A DNA stretch of 64,000 nt from CAZZDK01 sp964652235 (GCA_964652235.1 CAZZDK010000003.1:1-64000); one strand, 5' to 3'; counted from the first letter of the stretch, positions 23,642 through 32,903 are shown. Program-made: numbers and translations. Notes: a model not told the origin generated them from the letters alone.

Positions 23642-25816
23642 ATGACCATAACAGGCGACTCGAAAAAGACCAAAGACGGAAAAAGAGCCGCGCGCCGCGC
23701 CGCTCTGGTCCGAAAACAGGAAGGCAGTCTTGCGGAGCTTCGCAGCGTTATCGAAAAAGAAAAAACAAGCCGCGAGAACAGGACCCGCGCGCGCGCCGCA
23801 AAGACGCAACCCCCGGCAAAAATTGACGAAAAAAAGAAAAAAGAAGTTGCCAAAACGCCCGCCGCCATACAATCTATCGCAACGGCGACCCCACCCGCCC
23901 TTCCTGCCGCCGCGGCCCCCGTCCGGGAGGCCGCGCCTCAACCGAAGACGAAGCTAAGAAAAGGCATTTTTCCCATGAATCAGCTTCCGCTTGAGAAGTG
24001 TCCCCCGCCGCCCTCTCTTCCCGAAATCGTGGATATGTCCGCGCAGATTCTGCAAATCGCGCAGCGCAGCCATAAAGTACTTGCGGCCTTTATGTCCCGC
24101 AACAAGACGCTGACGGAAAGGATTCCCTCCCGCGACCCGGCGCACCTAGGCAAGGCTTTTTCGGATTTCCTGAAGCAAACGCTGAGCAAACCGGACCTTC
24201 TGGTCGAGAAAAACATCGCCTTCTGGCGAGATTACGTCCGCCTCCTCCAATCAACGGTCGAGCGGATGGCGGGACAGGAAACAACGCCCGTCATCGCGCC
24301 GGATTCCTCGGACAAGCGGTTCAAAGACGCGGCCTGGCAGGAGCTTTGGCTTTTCGATTTCATCAAACAATCCTATCTGCTGGTCTCGCGGCTCACGAAC
24401 GAGCTTTTGGACCATAGCGAAAAGAGCCTCGATCCCAAGATCGCCCATAAGCTTCGTTTCTACACGCGCCAGATGCTCGACGCGATGTCGCCCAGCAATT
24501 TCTGGATGACGAATCCGGAGGTCCTGCGCACGACGCTGGAAACGCACGGCGAGAACCTTCTCAAGGGCCTTCAGCATATGCTCAGCGATATTGAGCGCGG
24601 CCACGGCCAGCTCCTCATCAGCATGAGCGACAGCAGCGCCTTTCACTTCGGCCAAAACATCGCCACGACGAAGGGCAAGGTCGTTTTCCAAAACGAGCTG
24701 ATTCAGTTGATCCAGTTCGCGCCGCTGACGGAAACGGTTTACAAAACCCCGTATCTGATCATCCCGCCCTGGATCAACAAATACTACATTCTCGACCTGA
24801 AGCCGGAAAGCTCTCTTATCCGCTATATGGTCGAGAACGGCCACACGGTTTATTGCATCTCCTGGGTGAATCCCGACAAGCGCCACGCGAAACTGAGCTT
24901 TGACGACTACATGATGATAGGCCCGGTTCAGGCTTTGCGCGAGATCAAGAAAATCACGGGAGAAAATGAAGTCAATTGCCTTGGCTACTGCATCGGCGGA
25001 ACGCTGATGGCCTGTATGCTGGGCTGGTTGGCGGGGATCGGCGACAAGAAACCCGCCGACGTGCCAAACGTCTCCAGCGCGACTTATCTGGTCGGCCTGG
25101 TCGATTTCTCGCAGCCCGGCGATCTGGGGGTTTTCATCGATGAGGAACAGATTTCGATGATCGAGGCCCTGATGGAAGGACCGGGCTATTTGCCCGCGCC
25201 CTTCCTGGGCATGACCTTCAGTATGCTGCGCGCCAACGACCTTATCTGGTCGTTCGTCGTGAACAATTATCTGATGGGCAAGGAGCCTTTCCCCTTCGAT
25301 CTCTTGTCGTGGAACTCGGATTCGACGAACCTGCCCGCCGCCATGCAGAGCTATTATCTGCGCAATATGTATCTCCACAACAAGCTGATCCAGCCGAACG
25401 CGCTGGAAATGAAGGGGGTCCCCATTGATCTGCGCAAGATCAAGGTGCCGTCCTTCCTGCTCGGCACGCAAGAGGATCATATTACGCTTTGGCGCGGCGT
25501 TTACGCGGGCACTCAGATTTATTCGGGACCGGTCACGTTCTGCCTGTCCGGATCGGGCCATATTGCGGGCGTCGTCAATCCTCCGGCGAAGGAAAAATAC
25601 GGCTATTGGACCAACGATAATTGTCCGCCGAACCCCGACAATTGGCTTAGAACCGCCGAACAGCATAAAGGTTCCTGGTGGCCCTATTGGATCAAGTGGC
25701 TGGACCAATACGGCAACGGCAAGATTCCGGCCAGCACGCCGGGGCGCGACCCGAACGCCAACCCGAACGCCATTGAAGACGCGCCGGGCAGTTTTGTAAA
25801 AATCAGGGTCATGTAG
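23642..25816 (+). CDS. phaC: Class I poly(R)-hydroxyalkanoate synthase with a basic N-terminal extension
   Basis: Polymerises 3-hydroxyacyl-CoA at the granule surface. The synthase N-domain (SDFLKQTLSKPDLL, FWRDYVRLLQS) is followed by an alpha/beta-hydrolase domain with the lipase-like box GYCIGG. The nucleophile is Cys450 in this numbering, Cys339 if translation begins at the ATG at 23975. Asp is in TQEDHITLW and His in SGSGHIAGVVNPP. The 111 residues before that ATG are Lys/Arg/Ala/Pro-rich (KKTKDGKRAARRAALVRK, EKKKKEVAK), look disordered and may bind DNA or the granule. The frame is open and consistent there, but no good ribosome binding site precedes either start. A clear terminator follows. 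Confidence 0.9.
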   Translation: MTITGDSKKTKDGKRAARRAALVRKQEGSLAELRSVIEKEKTSRENRTRARAAKTQPPAKIDEKKKKEVAKTPAAIQSIATATPPALPAAAAPVREAAPQPKTKLRKGIFPMNQLPLEKCPPPPSLPEIVDMSAQILQIAQRSHKVLAAFMSRNKTLTERIPSRDPAHLGKAFSDFLKQTLSKPDLLVEKNIAFWRDYVRLLQSTVERMAGQETTPVIAPDSSDKRFKDAAWQELWLFDFIKQSYLLVSRLTNELLDHSEKSLDPKIAHKLRFYTRQMLDAMSPSNFWMTNPEVLRTTLETHGENLLKGLQHMLSDIERGHGQLLISMSDSSAFHFGQNIATTKGKVVFQNELIQLIQFAPLTETVYKTPYLIIPPWINKYYILDLKPESSLIRYMVENGHTVYCISWVNPDKRHAKLSFDDYMMIGPVQALREIKKITGENEVNCLGYCIGGTLMACMLGWLAGIGDKKPADVPNVSSATYLVGLVDFSQPGDLGVFIDEEQISMIEALMEGPGYLPAPFLGMTFSMLRANDLIWSFVVNNYLMGKEPFPFDLLSWNSDSTNLPAAMQSYYLRNMYLHNKLIQPNALEMKGVPIDLRKIKVPSFLLGTQEDHITLWRGVYAGTQIYSGPVTFCLSGSGHIAGVVNPPAKEKYGYWTNDNCPPNPDNWLRTAEQHKGSWWPYWIKWLDQYGNGKIPASTPGRDPNANPNAIEDAPGSFVKIRVM

Positions 25817-25827
25817 CCTTCTGCTCT

Positions 25828-25857
25828 AAAAGGCCCGCCTTTTGAGGCGGGTCTTTT
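25828..25857 (+). terminator. Intrinsic terminator after phaC
   Basis: AAAA-GGCCCGCC (25828-25839) pairs with GGCGGGT (25846-25852) around loop TTTTGA and is followed by CTTTT. The position directly after the phaC stop supports it. Confidence 0.8.
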
Positions 25858-25955
25858 CGCGTTTCCGTTCAGGAAAATTTAATATCCTTTCGTCCATAGT
25901 GCCCTTTCGTCATGCCCTCGTATCTCAAGAGACCCCCTTTGAATGAGGAAAAGCC

Positions 25956-26363
25956 GTGTCTTTAATTCAATGGAATGAAACCTTAAGCGTCCGGGTCGAA
26001 GAAATCGACAACCAGCACAAAAGGCTCATCACCTACATCAACGAGCTTAACGAAGCGATGGCTAGCGGGAAGGGAAAGGAAATTCTCGGGCTTTTGCTTG
26101 ACGGCCTGGTTAAATACACACAGGAGCATTTCGAGACCGAGGAGAAATATTTCGCTCAATTCGGGTACCCCAAAGCGGCGCAGCATATTCAGGAACACAA
26201 GTCGCTGGCGGAAAAGGTTAAAAGCTTCAAGGAAAATTTCGACAAAGGAACTATAGGCCTGTCCATTCCGGTCATGAACTTCCTGAGCAGCTGGCTGACG
26301 ATCCACATTCAGGGATCCGACAAGGACTATTCCGCCTTTTTCAATGAGAAAGGCCTGAAATAG
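25956..26363 (+). CDS. Bacteriohemerythrin
   Basis: Oxygen-binding four-helix protein with a di-iron centre, probably cytoplasmic. The 135 residues show all expected ligands: His in EEIDNQHKRL (about 21), His and Glu in QEHFETEEKYF, two His in AQHIQEHKSLAE, and the last His/Asp in LTIHIQGSDKDYSAFF. Length is standard for single-domain bacteriohemerythrin. The start is GTG at 25956, supported by GAGG a few bases upstream. It stands alone between the phaC terminator and a convergent gene whose stop is 2 bases away. Roles known in the family include oxygen delivery and sensing; which applies here is unknown. Confidence 0.92.
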   Translation: MSLIQWNETLSVRVEEIDNQHKRLITYINELNEAMASGKGKEILGLLLDGLVKYTQEHFETEEKYFAQFGYPKAAQHIQEHKSLAEKVKSFKENFDKGTIGLSIPVMNFLSSWLTIHIQGSDKDYSAFFNEKGLK

Positions 26364-26364
26364 C

Positions 26365-26889
26365 CTATTTATACTGCCGGGCCAGTTCGGCATATTCGCC
26401 CGCGCGGGAGCGAAAGGCTTCGGCCTCTTCCGCCGAAACGTCGCGCCAGTATTTCGCCGGATTGCCTGCCCAAATCTGGCCCGCCCCGACCGTCTTTCCC
26501 GACGTCAAAAGAGCGCCCGCCGCCAGCATACCGCCTTTTTCGACCTTCGCCCCGTCAAGAAGCGTTGCGCGCATTCCGATGAACGCGCCGTCATCGACCT
26601 CGCAATCGTGAAGCAGCGCCATATGGCCGACGGTCACGCCGTCGCCGACAAAGGTCCCCTTGCCGCCTTGAGAAGGATCGGTGATGTGAATGACGGCGCC
26701 GTCCTGAATGTTCGTGCGCGCTCCGACGCGGATGGGTCCCATATCGCCGCGCAAAACGCAGCCGGGCCAGACGGAGCTTTCGGGGCCTATAACCACGTCG
26801 CCGATCACCACCGCGCCCGGCGCGATGAAAGCGGAAGGATCAACCGAGGGCGCAAGCCCTTTGAAGGGGATGAGAAGAGGACGAGACAT
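26365..26889 (-). CDS. Gamma-carbonic-anhydrase-like hexapeptide-repeat protein (YrdA/PaaY family)
   Basis: Left-handed beta-helix trimeric protein. The 174 residues have repeated hexapeptides (IAPGAVVIGDVVIGPESSVW), the conserved VLRGDMGPIRVGARTNIQDGAVIH block, then VGHMALLHDCEV with metal-ligand histidines, and a C-terminal WAGNPAKYWRDVS. This architecture is shared by gamma-carbonic anhydrases and several acyltransferase-like proteins; actual activity cannot be told. The ATG at 26889 has AAGG at good spacing, better than an ATG six codons earlier. It overlaps the upstream hypothetical gene by about 50 bases. Confidence 0.88.
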   Translation of the reverse strand: MSRPLLIPFKGLAPSVDPSAFIAPGAVVIGDVVIGPESSVWPGCVLRGDMGPIRVGARTNIQDGAVIHITDPSQGGKGTFVGDGVTVGHMALLHDCEVDDGAFIGMRATLLDGAKVEKGGMLAAGALLTSGKTVGAGQIWAGNPAKYWRDVSAEEAEAFRSRAGEYAELARQYK

Positions 26890-27346
26890 AAGGGCCTTTT
26901 GCCCCATCCGGAGGAAGTGGTCCAGCTAAAAGAGCGGCGGCCTCTTCCCTGGCTCTTCTTTGGTCCTCAAGCCAACACACCGTTCCCTGGGGAAGCGCCG
27001 CAAGCATATAAAGCTTGGGGCGCGGTTTATCTCTCGTCGGGCAACACCATTCCAAAAAAACTCGACGAACGGCTTCCTGTTGCGGCGCTGGCAACCGTTC
27101 CACACGATCCCAGAAAGCGTCTTTGGGGAAATCCCGAAAAGGTTCGTCTGTGGAAAGAATAAAATCGCCAAAGGCTCTCTTTCCGACGACGCAGGCATCG
27201 CGCGAAGTCGTGGAATGAGTAAAGCGCACGACCTCCCCGTTCGGCTTAATAAGCGTCTTGTATCCTAATCCGCCTTTTTCTTCTTTCGCCTCCTCCGCTC
27301 TTCCTTCATCGTAGGCAAGAAAAACGCCTTCCACCTGTCTGCCCAT
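26840..27346 (-). CDS. Hypothetical protein, 168 residues
   Basis: No family recognised. A soluble protein with a moderately conserved-looking core (GYKTLIKPNGEVVRFTHS, KRAFGDFILSTDEPFRDFP, RRVFLEWCCPTRDKPRP) and two adjacent cysteines. The C-terminal 25 residues are low-complexity and overlap the next gene, so the true end may be less conserved. The ATG at 27346 has a strong GGGAGG ribosome binding site 6 bases upstream, which supports real translation. It is co-directional with the gamma-carbonic-anhydrase-like gene and may form a two-gene unit with it. Confidence 0.6.
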   Translation of the reverse strand: MGRQVEGVFLAYDEGRAEEAKEEKGGLGYKTLIKPNGEVVRFTHSTTSRDACVVGKRAFGDFILSTDEPFRDFPKDAFWDRVERLPAPQQEAVRRVFLEWCCPTRDKPRPKLYMLAALPQGTVCWLEDQRRAREEAAALLAGPLPPDGAKGPYVSSSSHPLQRACALG

Positions 27347-27616
27347 AACATCCTCCCGTGGTCATTTGTCGAGATTACCCGGAGAATCGTCTGATTCGCA
27401 CGCTGAACCTTCAGGAAAAACCCAAAAAGTAAAAAATTCCATAAACGTCAATAAAAATAGGGGCATAGACCCCTTTTCCCCCGACAAAAAAAGCGATGCC
27501 GCGCGCCAAGCCTTGAGCGGGCCTAGCAAGTTGAAATCAAATAAAAAGCGGCCTTTTCCTTGCGTTGCCCGGCTTGATCTGCCATAAGCACGGCGCGAAA
27601 GGGACTTTGAGATCAT
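27347..27616. other. Intergenic region, divergent, no feature recognised
   Basis: About 270 bases between the minus-strand hypothetical gene and the plus-strand LysE-type gene. A long minus-strand open frame crosses it but has no family motif and lies mostly antisense to the LysE gene. It must contain the promoters of both neighbours, but I could not place clear -35/-10 pairs. Confidence 0.4.
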
Positions 27617-28297
27617 ATGAGCGGTTTGTTCGACGATTTGGGCGTTTTTTACCGGGGCATCGTGCTGGGCCTGATGGTGGCGGCGCCGGTCGGCCCGATC
27701 GGCCTCCTGTGCATCCGACGCACCATTCAAAAAGGGCCCCTGGTCGGCTTCGCTTCCGGCTTCGGCGCCGCCTTTGCCGACGCCTTTTTCAGCGCCGTGG
27801 CCGCCTTTGGCCTGACGGCCATCACCGAAACGCTGCGGACTTATAACGATTTTCTTTACGTGATCGGCAGCGCCCTTTTGCTTTTCATCGCGTGGCACAC
27901 CTGGCGCGACAAACCTCACCCACCCCATCTTCAGGAAGTCGAGCGACGCTACCTGCGCCGCTTCGGCCCGCATCTGGGCGGCCTGGCCAAGGCGACGGCC
28001 ACAAGCTTTCTCATCACGATTACGAATCCCGGCACGATTTTCGGCGTTTTAGCCGTCGTCGCCACCTTCGGCGGCCTTAAGGGCCGAAGCGAGGCCCTGA
28101 CGATCGTCAGCGGCATCTTTATCGGCTCTTCCCTGTGGTGGCTGCTGTTGAGCGGTTCGGTCTCCCTGGTGCGCAGCAAGTTTACGGAAAATCGCGTTAT
28201 GCTTCTCAACCGCGTCACGGCGGTCCTTTTAACCTTCATCGCCCTTTGGGCCTTGGCGAAAGGCGCTTTGTCCCTTGCCGGTTTTTTGAAAGCGTGA
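27617..28297 (+). CDS. LysE/RhtB-family transporter
   Basis: Inner-membrane exporter family for amino acids or related small molecules. The 226 residues have six predicted membrane segments and the family signature near the N-terminus (GLMVAAPVGPIGLLCIRRTI, then GFASGFGAAFADAFFSAVA). ITITNPGTIFGVLAVVATFG in the fourth segment is also typical. The substrate cannot be predicted. It lies 18 bases upstream of typA on the same strand and probably shares its transcript. Confidence 0.85.
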   Translation: MSGLFDDLGVFYRGIVLGLMVAAPVGPIGLLCIRRTIQKGPLVGFASGFGAAFADAFFSAVAAFGLTAITETLRTYNDFLYVIGSALLLFIAWHTWRDKPHPPHLQEVERRYLRRFGPHLGGLAKATATSFLITITNPGTIFGVLAVVATFGGLKGRSEALTIVSGIFIGSSLWWLLLSGSVSLVRSKFTENRVMLLNRVTAVLLTFIALWALAKGALSLAGFLKA

Positions 28298-28315
28298 ATT
28301 AAAGAAAGAAAAACT

Positions 28316-30142
28316 ATGGAACTTCGCAATATCGCCATTATCGCCCACGTTGACCACGGTAAAACGACCTTAGTGGATTCTCTTCTGCGCCAATCGGGCC
28401 TCTTTCGCGAAAACCAGCAAGTGGCGGAACGCGCGATGGACAGCAACGACCTGGAGCGCGAACGCGGCATCACGATTCTCGCCAAATGCACCTCCATCGT
28501 CTGGCAGGAGACGCGCATCAACATCGTCGATACGCCCGGCCACGCCGACTTCGGCGGCGAGGTGGAACGCATTCTTTCGATGGTGGATGGCGTGGTTCTG
28601 CTTGTGGACGCCGCGGAAGGACCCCTGCCGCAGACCAAGTTCGTCGTCTCGAAGGCTTTAGCCATCGGCCTTAAGCCCATGGTCGTCATCAACAAGGTGG
28701 ACCGCCCGGACGCGCGCGTGAACGAGGTCCACAACGAGGTGTTCGATCTTTTCGCCGCGCTGGACGCGACGGAAGAGCAGCTTGATTTTCCGACGCTCTT
28801 CGCCTCTGGCCGCCAGGGCTGGGCGATTGAGAGCATGGACGACATGGCGCGTGAGAATAAAGACCTCACGCCGCTTTTCAAGCTTATCCTGCGCCATGTC
28901 GAGGAACCGAAGGTCGATCCTGAAGCGCCGTTCGCCATGCTGGCCACGATTTTGGAAGCCAACCCTTATCTGGGGCGTTTGCTTACGGGACGCATTCAAT
29001 CGGGCCGGATTAAGGCGAATATGCCGATCAAGGCCATGCGCGCCGACGGCACGCAAATCGAGGCGGGCCGGATTACGAAAATCCTCGCCTTTCGCGGACT
29101 TGAGCGCGTGCCGGTCGAAGAAGCCGAAGCGGGCGACATCGTGGCCATCGCCGGCCTGTCCAAAGCTACCGTCGCCGATACGCTCGCGGACATGGCCGTG
29201 ACCGAAGCCCTGCACGCGCGGCCCATCGATCCGCCGACCATCGCCATGACGTTTTCCGTCAACGATTCGCCTCTGGCGGGCACCGAAGGCGACAAGGTGA
29301 CAAGCCGCGTCATCCGCGACCGCTTGTTGCGCGAGGTGGAAGGCAACGTCGCGATCCGCATCAAGGAAACGGAAGAAAAAGACAGCTTCGAAGTCGCGGG
29401 GCGCGGCGAATTGCAGCTCGGCATTCTGATCGAAACGATGCGCCGCGAAGGGTTCGAGTTGACCATCTCGCGCCCGCGCGTCCTTTTCCAGACCGACGAA
29501 AGCGGCAACAAGCTGGAGCCGATCGAAGAAGTCACCATCGACGTGGACGATCAGTTCTCCGGCACCGTGGTCGCCAAAATGTCCGAACGCAAGGCCGAAT
29601 TGACGGGCATGAAGCCGTCGGGCGGCGGCAAAGTAAGACTCACCTTCCTCGCCCCCTCGCGGGGCCTGATCGGCTATCACGGCGAGTTTTTGTCCGACAC
29701 GCGCGGCACGGGCCTTATGAACCGCATTTTCTACGGCTATGCCCCGTACAAAGGTCCCATTCAGGCGCGGCGCACGGGCGTTCTTGTTTCGAACGGCAAG
29801 GGCGAGGCCGTCGCCTACGCCATGTGGAAATTGCAGGATCGCGGCCCCATGCTTATCGTGCCGGGCGTCCGGGTCTATGAAGGCATGATTATCGGCGAAC
29901 ACAGCAAGGAAAACGATCTGGACGTGAACGTTCTGGAAGGCAAGAAGCTCACCAACATCCGCACGACGAGCAAGGACGAGGCCATCCGCCTCACGCCGCC
30001 GCTTCAGATGACGCTCGAAAAGGCCATCGCCTATATCGACGACGACGAACTGGTCGAGGTTACGCCAAAAAGCATTCGCCTGCGCAAACGCCACCTTGAC
30101 CCGAACATCCGCAAACGCATGGCGCGGAAAGAGGAAGAGTAG
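28316..30142 (+). CDS. typA: Translational GTPase TypA/BipA
   Basis: Ribosome-associated GTPase that helps 50S assembly and stress adaptation. The 608 residues start with the P-loop IAHVDHGKTTLVDSLL, then switch I (ERERGITI), DTPGHADFGGEVERIL (G3) and NKVDRPDARV (G4), followed by domain II, EF-G-like domains III and V and the BipA-specific C-terminal part (YGYAPYKGPIQARRTG, TPKSIRLRKRHLDPN). Length is normal. A purine-rich AAAGAAAG precedes the ATG. hrcA follows after 45 bases. Confidence 0.96.
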   Translation: MELRNIAIIAHVDHGKTTLVDSLLRQSGLFRENQQVAERAMDSNDLERERGITILAKCTSIVWQETRINIVDTPGHADFGGEVERILSMVDGVVLLVDAAEGPLPQTKFVVSKALAIGLKPMVVINKVDRPDARVNEVHNEVFDLFAALDATEEQLDFPTLFASGRQGWAIESMDDMARENKDLTPLFKLILRHVEEPKVDPEAPFAMLATILEANPYLGRLLTGRIQSGRIKANMPIKAMRADGTQIEAGRITKILAFRGLERVPVEEAEAGDIVAIAGLSKATVADTLADMAVTEALHARPIDPPTIAMTFSVNDSPLAGTEGDKVTSRVIRDRLLREVEGNVAIRIKETEEKDSFEVAGRGELQLGILIETMRREGFELTISRPRVLFQTDESGNKLEPIEEVTIDVDDQFSGTVVAKMSERKAELTGMKPSGGGKVRLTFLAPSRGLIGYHGEFLSDTRGTGLMNRIFYGYAPYKGPIQARRTGVLVSNGKGEAVAYAMWKLQDRGPMLIVPGVRVYEGMIIGEHSKENDLDVNVLEGKKLTNIRTTSKDEAIRLTPPLQMTLEKAIAYIDDDELVEVTPKSIRLRKRHLDPNIRKRMARKEEE

Positions 30143-30187
30143 AGAATCCCTTGACATCCAGCGCCGGACGTTTGACATCATGAACCT

Positions 30188-31225
30188 ATGTTCCCGGACC
30201 TGAACGCCCGTTCGCGCGAGATTTTGAAAGCCGTGATCGACGCCTACATGGCGTCCGGCGAACCGGTCGGCTCGCGCGCGGTGGCGGAAAGGCTCGGCCT
30301 GGCGCTTTCGCCCGCGACGATCCGGGGCGTCATGGCCGATCTTGAAGAACAGGGCCTTTTGCGCGCGCCGCACATTTCGGCGGGCCGCCTGCCGACCGAT
30401 ACGGGCTTGCGTTTTTTCGTGGACGGCATTTTGGAAATCGGCGATCTGGCGCGGGAAGAGAAAACCGCGCTTGAGGCCGAATGCGCCGCGCAGGGGCGCA
30501 ATCTCGCCGACGTTCTTTCCCGCGCGACGGATACGCTGTCCGGCCTCACCGCCTGCGCGGGGCTTGTGTTCGCGCCAAAGATGGACAGGCCGCTCAAACA
30601 AATCGAGTTCGTGCCGCTCGCGCCGGGGCGCGTGCTTGTCATCCTCGTGACGGAAGACGGGCTTGTGGAAAACCGCGTGATCGACGCGCCGCTCGGCTTT
30701 GACGCCGCCACGCTTTCCAGCGCGAACGCCTATCTGAACAGGCGCTTGGCGGGCCGACAACTTTTCGAGGCGCGGCAGGAGATCGAAGACGATATGCGCC
30801 TGCGCCGCGCCGAGCTGGATGAAATCACGCGCAGACTTATCGAGGCGGGGCTTGCCGTCTGGTCCGGCCCGGCGGGCACGAAAAGCCAGCTTTTGATCAA
30901 GGGCCAGGCGCGGCTTTTGGAAGACGTGACGGCGCTTGAAGACCTTGAGCGCGTGCGCCATTTGCTTGACGCCTTGGAAAACGGGGAAACGATGGCGGGC
31001 TTGCTCGACGCCACAAAGCAAGCCGAGGGCGTGCAGATTTTCATCGGCGCGCAAAACGGCCTTTTCGCGCACGCCGGGTGCAGCCTGATCGTCGCGCCTT
31101 ATCAGAACGGGGCCGAACAGGTCGTCGGCGCCATCGGCGTGATCGGGCCTTTACGCATGAATTACGCCCGTATTATCCCGATGGTCGATTACACAGCCAA
31201 GCTGGTCGGCAAGATCGTGAAGTGA
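30188..31225 (+). CDS. hrcA: Heat-inducible transcription repressor HrcA
   Basis: Repressor of groE/dnaK-type heat-shock operons through CIRCE operators. The 345 residues have an N-terminal winged-helix domain (SREILKAVIDAYMASGEPVGSRAVAER, split by helix turns, then LSPATIRGVMADLEEQGLL and HISAGRLPTDTG). A GAF-like effector domain and the C-terminal GAIGVIGPLRMNYARIIPMVDY signature follow. No CIRCE inverted repeat was found in this window. grpE, its usual neighbour, is 2.3 kb away and on the opposite strand. The stop directly abuts the convergent gene at 31226. Confidence 0.95.
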   Translation: MFPDLNARSREILKAVIDAYMASGEPVGSRAVAERLGLALSPATIRGVMADLEEQGLLRAPHISAGRLPTDTGLRFFVDGILEIGDLAREEKTALEAECAAQGRNLADVLSRATDTLSGLTACAGLVFAPKMDRPLKQIEFVPLAPGRVLVILVTEDGLVENRVIDAPLGFDAATLSSANAYLNRRLAGRQLFEARQEIEDDMRLRRAELDEITRRLIEAGLAVWSGPAGTKSQLLIKGQARLLEDVTALEDLERVRHLLDALENGETMAGLLDATKQAEGVQIFIGAQNGLFAHAGCSLIVAPYQNGAEQVVGAIGVIGPLRMNYARIIPMVDYTAKLVGKIVK

Positions 31226-31861
31226 TTAGGGGATGTTAAGATTCAGAAGCCGTTTTCCATACAAACGCACCCTTTCTATCATTCTTCCGGCTTCTTTAGG
31301 AGAAACTATCAGCCCGCTGTGCAGTTCTTGCGGATATTCTCTTTCATTAAACCACCCCGCCCCTACTTCAACGTCCCGAAACACTTCCGGACCGAACGGT
31401 TCCCGCGCGACAACACCGGAAAGGGCACGAAGAAAGCCGCCCGCTTCGGAAAGAGGCCCTATTTCTTTCTCACCCTTTCGCGCCAGGGTCACAAACTTGC
31501 GCCGATCAAGAAACGCGGAAAGTTCGTCCGGCGGCGGGACCATATCCTCAACTACGCTTCCAAGTTCGAGCGTCCGTGCCGCGAGAAAATTGTCAACGAC
31601 CTTTAGACTTTCAAAAGCCCTGTCGGCCTCCTTCTGAAAACGCTCCCCGCCCCATGCGGCATGAAGAAAATCCTGCTCGATGACTCCTCTTGCGTCTTCG
31701 ACCAAAGAGAAAAGGGTCGGCAGAGACGTTCGCGGATTCTTGAGACCGACGGAAATCGTCAACTCCAGCGCGGCCCATGCGGCCATTTCCACAAGGGAAG
31801 TATCGCCGTCGCCGATACGCAAAAGATGTTTGATGACTGTGAGGTGATTTCCGCCCGACAT
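31226..31861 (-). CDS. Hypothetical protein, 211 residues
   Basis: No family recognised. The 211-residue soluble protein looks mixed alpha/beta. Stretches of interest are MAAWAALELTISVGLK, FESLKVVDNFLAARTLELG and LHSGLIVSPKEAGRMIERV, which may form a small regulatory or enzyme domain. A GGGAGAG sequence just before the ATG at 31861 supports translation. It is convergent with hrcA (stops adjacent). The upstream glycosyltransferase-type gene on the same strand ends 82 bases away, so the two could share a transcript. Confidence 0.6.
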   Translation of the reverse strand: MSGGNHLTVIKHLLRIGDGDTSLVEMAAWAALELTISVGLKNPRTSLPTLFSLVEDARGVIEQDFLHAAWGGERFQKEADRAFESLKVVDNFLAARTLELGSVVEDMVPPPDELSAFLDRRKFVTLARKGEKEIGPLSEAGGFLRALSGVVAREPFGPEVFRDVEVGAGWFNEREYPQELHSGLIVSPKEAGRMIERVRLYGKRLLNLNIP

Positions 31862-31943
31862 TTTTCTCTCCCGTTAAAAATTCAAAACAGGCCCTCAAGT
31901 TAAAGGGGGAATCATACGGGCGCAACCGGGAAAGATGGTTAAT

Positions 31944-32879
31944 TCACGAAACAATCTCGGCGAATGCCTCGCGCGCGCCTTTTTCGAAAAGTTCCGGCGC
32001 ATAGGGCGCGAGCGCCTTTTCCACAGCCTCGGCATAGGCCAGCCGCGCGGGCGAGCCCGGCGGCAAGGCAGCCAGATCCAAGGCCCGGCGAAGCTGCGAG
32101 GCGCAGCCGGGAAAATCGTCTTCCTCCGCCCAAAAGCCGTTATCGTCCCGCGCATATTCGCGCCCGCCGATGCCCGTAAACCCGGCTACAATGCAACCGC
32201 ACGCCATCGCTTCGAGCGGCGCGAGGCCGAGGCTTTCCAAACGGCTCAAGGCCAGAAACACGCCCGCGCGGCCCAGGGCCTCTGCCGTTTCCTCTTCGGT
32301 TTTCCCGCCCCATTCCTGCCAGGTCCAATCGGCGCGGTCCTTTTGGCCGTAGCGAAAAATATCGCGCAGAAAAGAAGCCTCCACGGGCCGCTTGCGCGGC
32401 ATATAAAGGATCGTCTTTTCCTTTTCCGCCGCCGGACGAAACAGGGCGCGATCAATGCCGCAGGGCACGAGAAAAGGCTTCACCTGCGGATGCCGCCATT
32501 TCATGTGCGCGAAGGTCGTCTGGCTGCAACAAATGGCGTGCGAAATGCCGTAATCGGCAAAGCTCGCCGCGTCCGCAAGCGCCAGCGATCCGTAGAAGTG
32601 ATTTTGCGAATAAACGACTTTGCGCTGCGGCCAGTCTTTGAAGACGGAAAGAATCTGCGGCTGGTCTTCGGGCAGAACGAGAACCTCGTCCGCGCGGGGC
32701 GTAAAAACGCCCTGCGAAACCACAGGCGCGGTCGAAGGAAACCAATCGGGCCTGCGCCCCTGCTCCTCGAAAACGACGGCCTCGAATCCTCCCGCGCACA
32801 AGGCGTCCGCCAGCTTGAAGATTTGCTTGATCCCGCCGTTGATGACGGTCGCAGGTGGACAGAACAGGATAATGCGCAT
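31944..32879 (-). CDS. Glycosyltransferase, GT4-like (GT-B fold)
   Basis: The 311-residue protein has a short GT-B layout: N-terminal IILFCPPATVINGGIKQIFKLADAL split by the acceptor-side loop, a middle linker (HAICCSQTTFAHMKW), then a donor-binding half with LALSRLESLGLAPLEAMACG, the E-x7-E motif of GT4 enzymes. GFTGIGGREYARDDNGFW follows. The length is at the lower limit for the fold. Donor and acceptor are unknown. It stands between two hypothetical genes on the minus strand and could modify the LPS core or another envelope glycan, since a GT9 gene and lpxD lie within 5 kb. Confidence 0.75.
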   Translation of the reverse strand: MRIILFCPPATVINGGIKQIFKLADALCAGGFEAVVFEEQGRRPDWFPSTAPVVSQGVFTPRADEVLVLPEDQPQILSVFKDWPQRKVVYSQNHFYGSLALADAASFADYGISHAICCSQTTFAHMKWRHPQVKPFLVPCGIDRALFRPAAEKEKTILYMPRKRPVEASFLRDIFRYGQKDRADWTWQEWGGKTEEETAEALGRAGVFLALSRLESLGLAPLEAMACGCIVAGFTGIGGREYARDDNGFWAEEDDFPGCASQLRRALDLAALPPGSPARLAYAEAVEKALAPYAPELFEKGAREAFAEIVS

Positions 32880-32903
32880 AAGGCGAGAGGAAAAGGTCTT
32901 GGC

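Noticed and set aside
24251..25708. 485-residue minus-strand open frame opposite phaC
   Set aside because: Arg/His/Gln-rich shadow of the PHA synthase gene without recognisable domains.
27362..27973. 203-residue minus-strand frame overlapping the LysE-type gene
   Set aside because: About half is antisense to a clear membrane transporter, and it has no motif or good start signal.
30144..30187. TTGACA near 30151 as an hrcA promoter
   Set aside because: The -35 is good, but no acceptable -10 follows at 16-18 bases, and no CIRCE-type repeat is present.
28658..31072. 804-residue minus-strand open frame
   Set aside because: It is antisense to typA and hrcA, both unmistakable. GC-rich coding DNA often leaves such long shadow frames.
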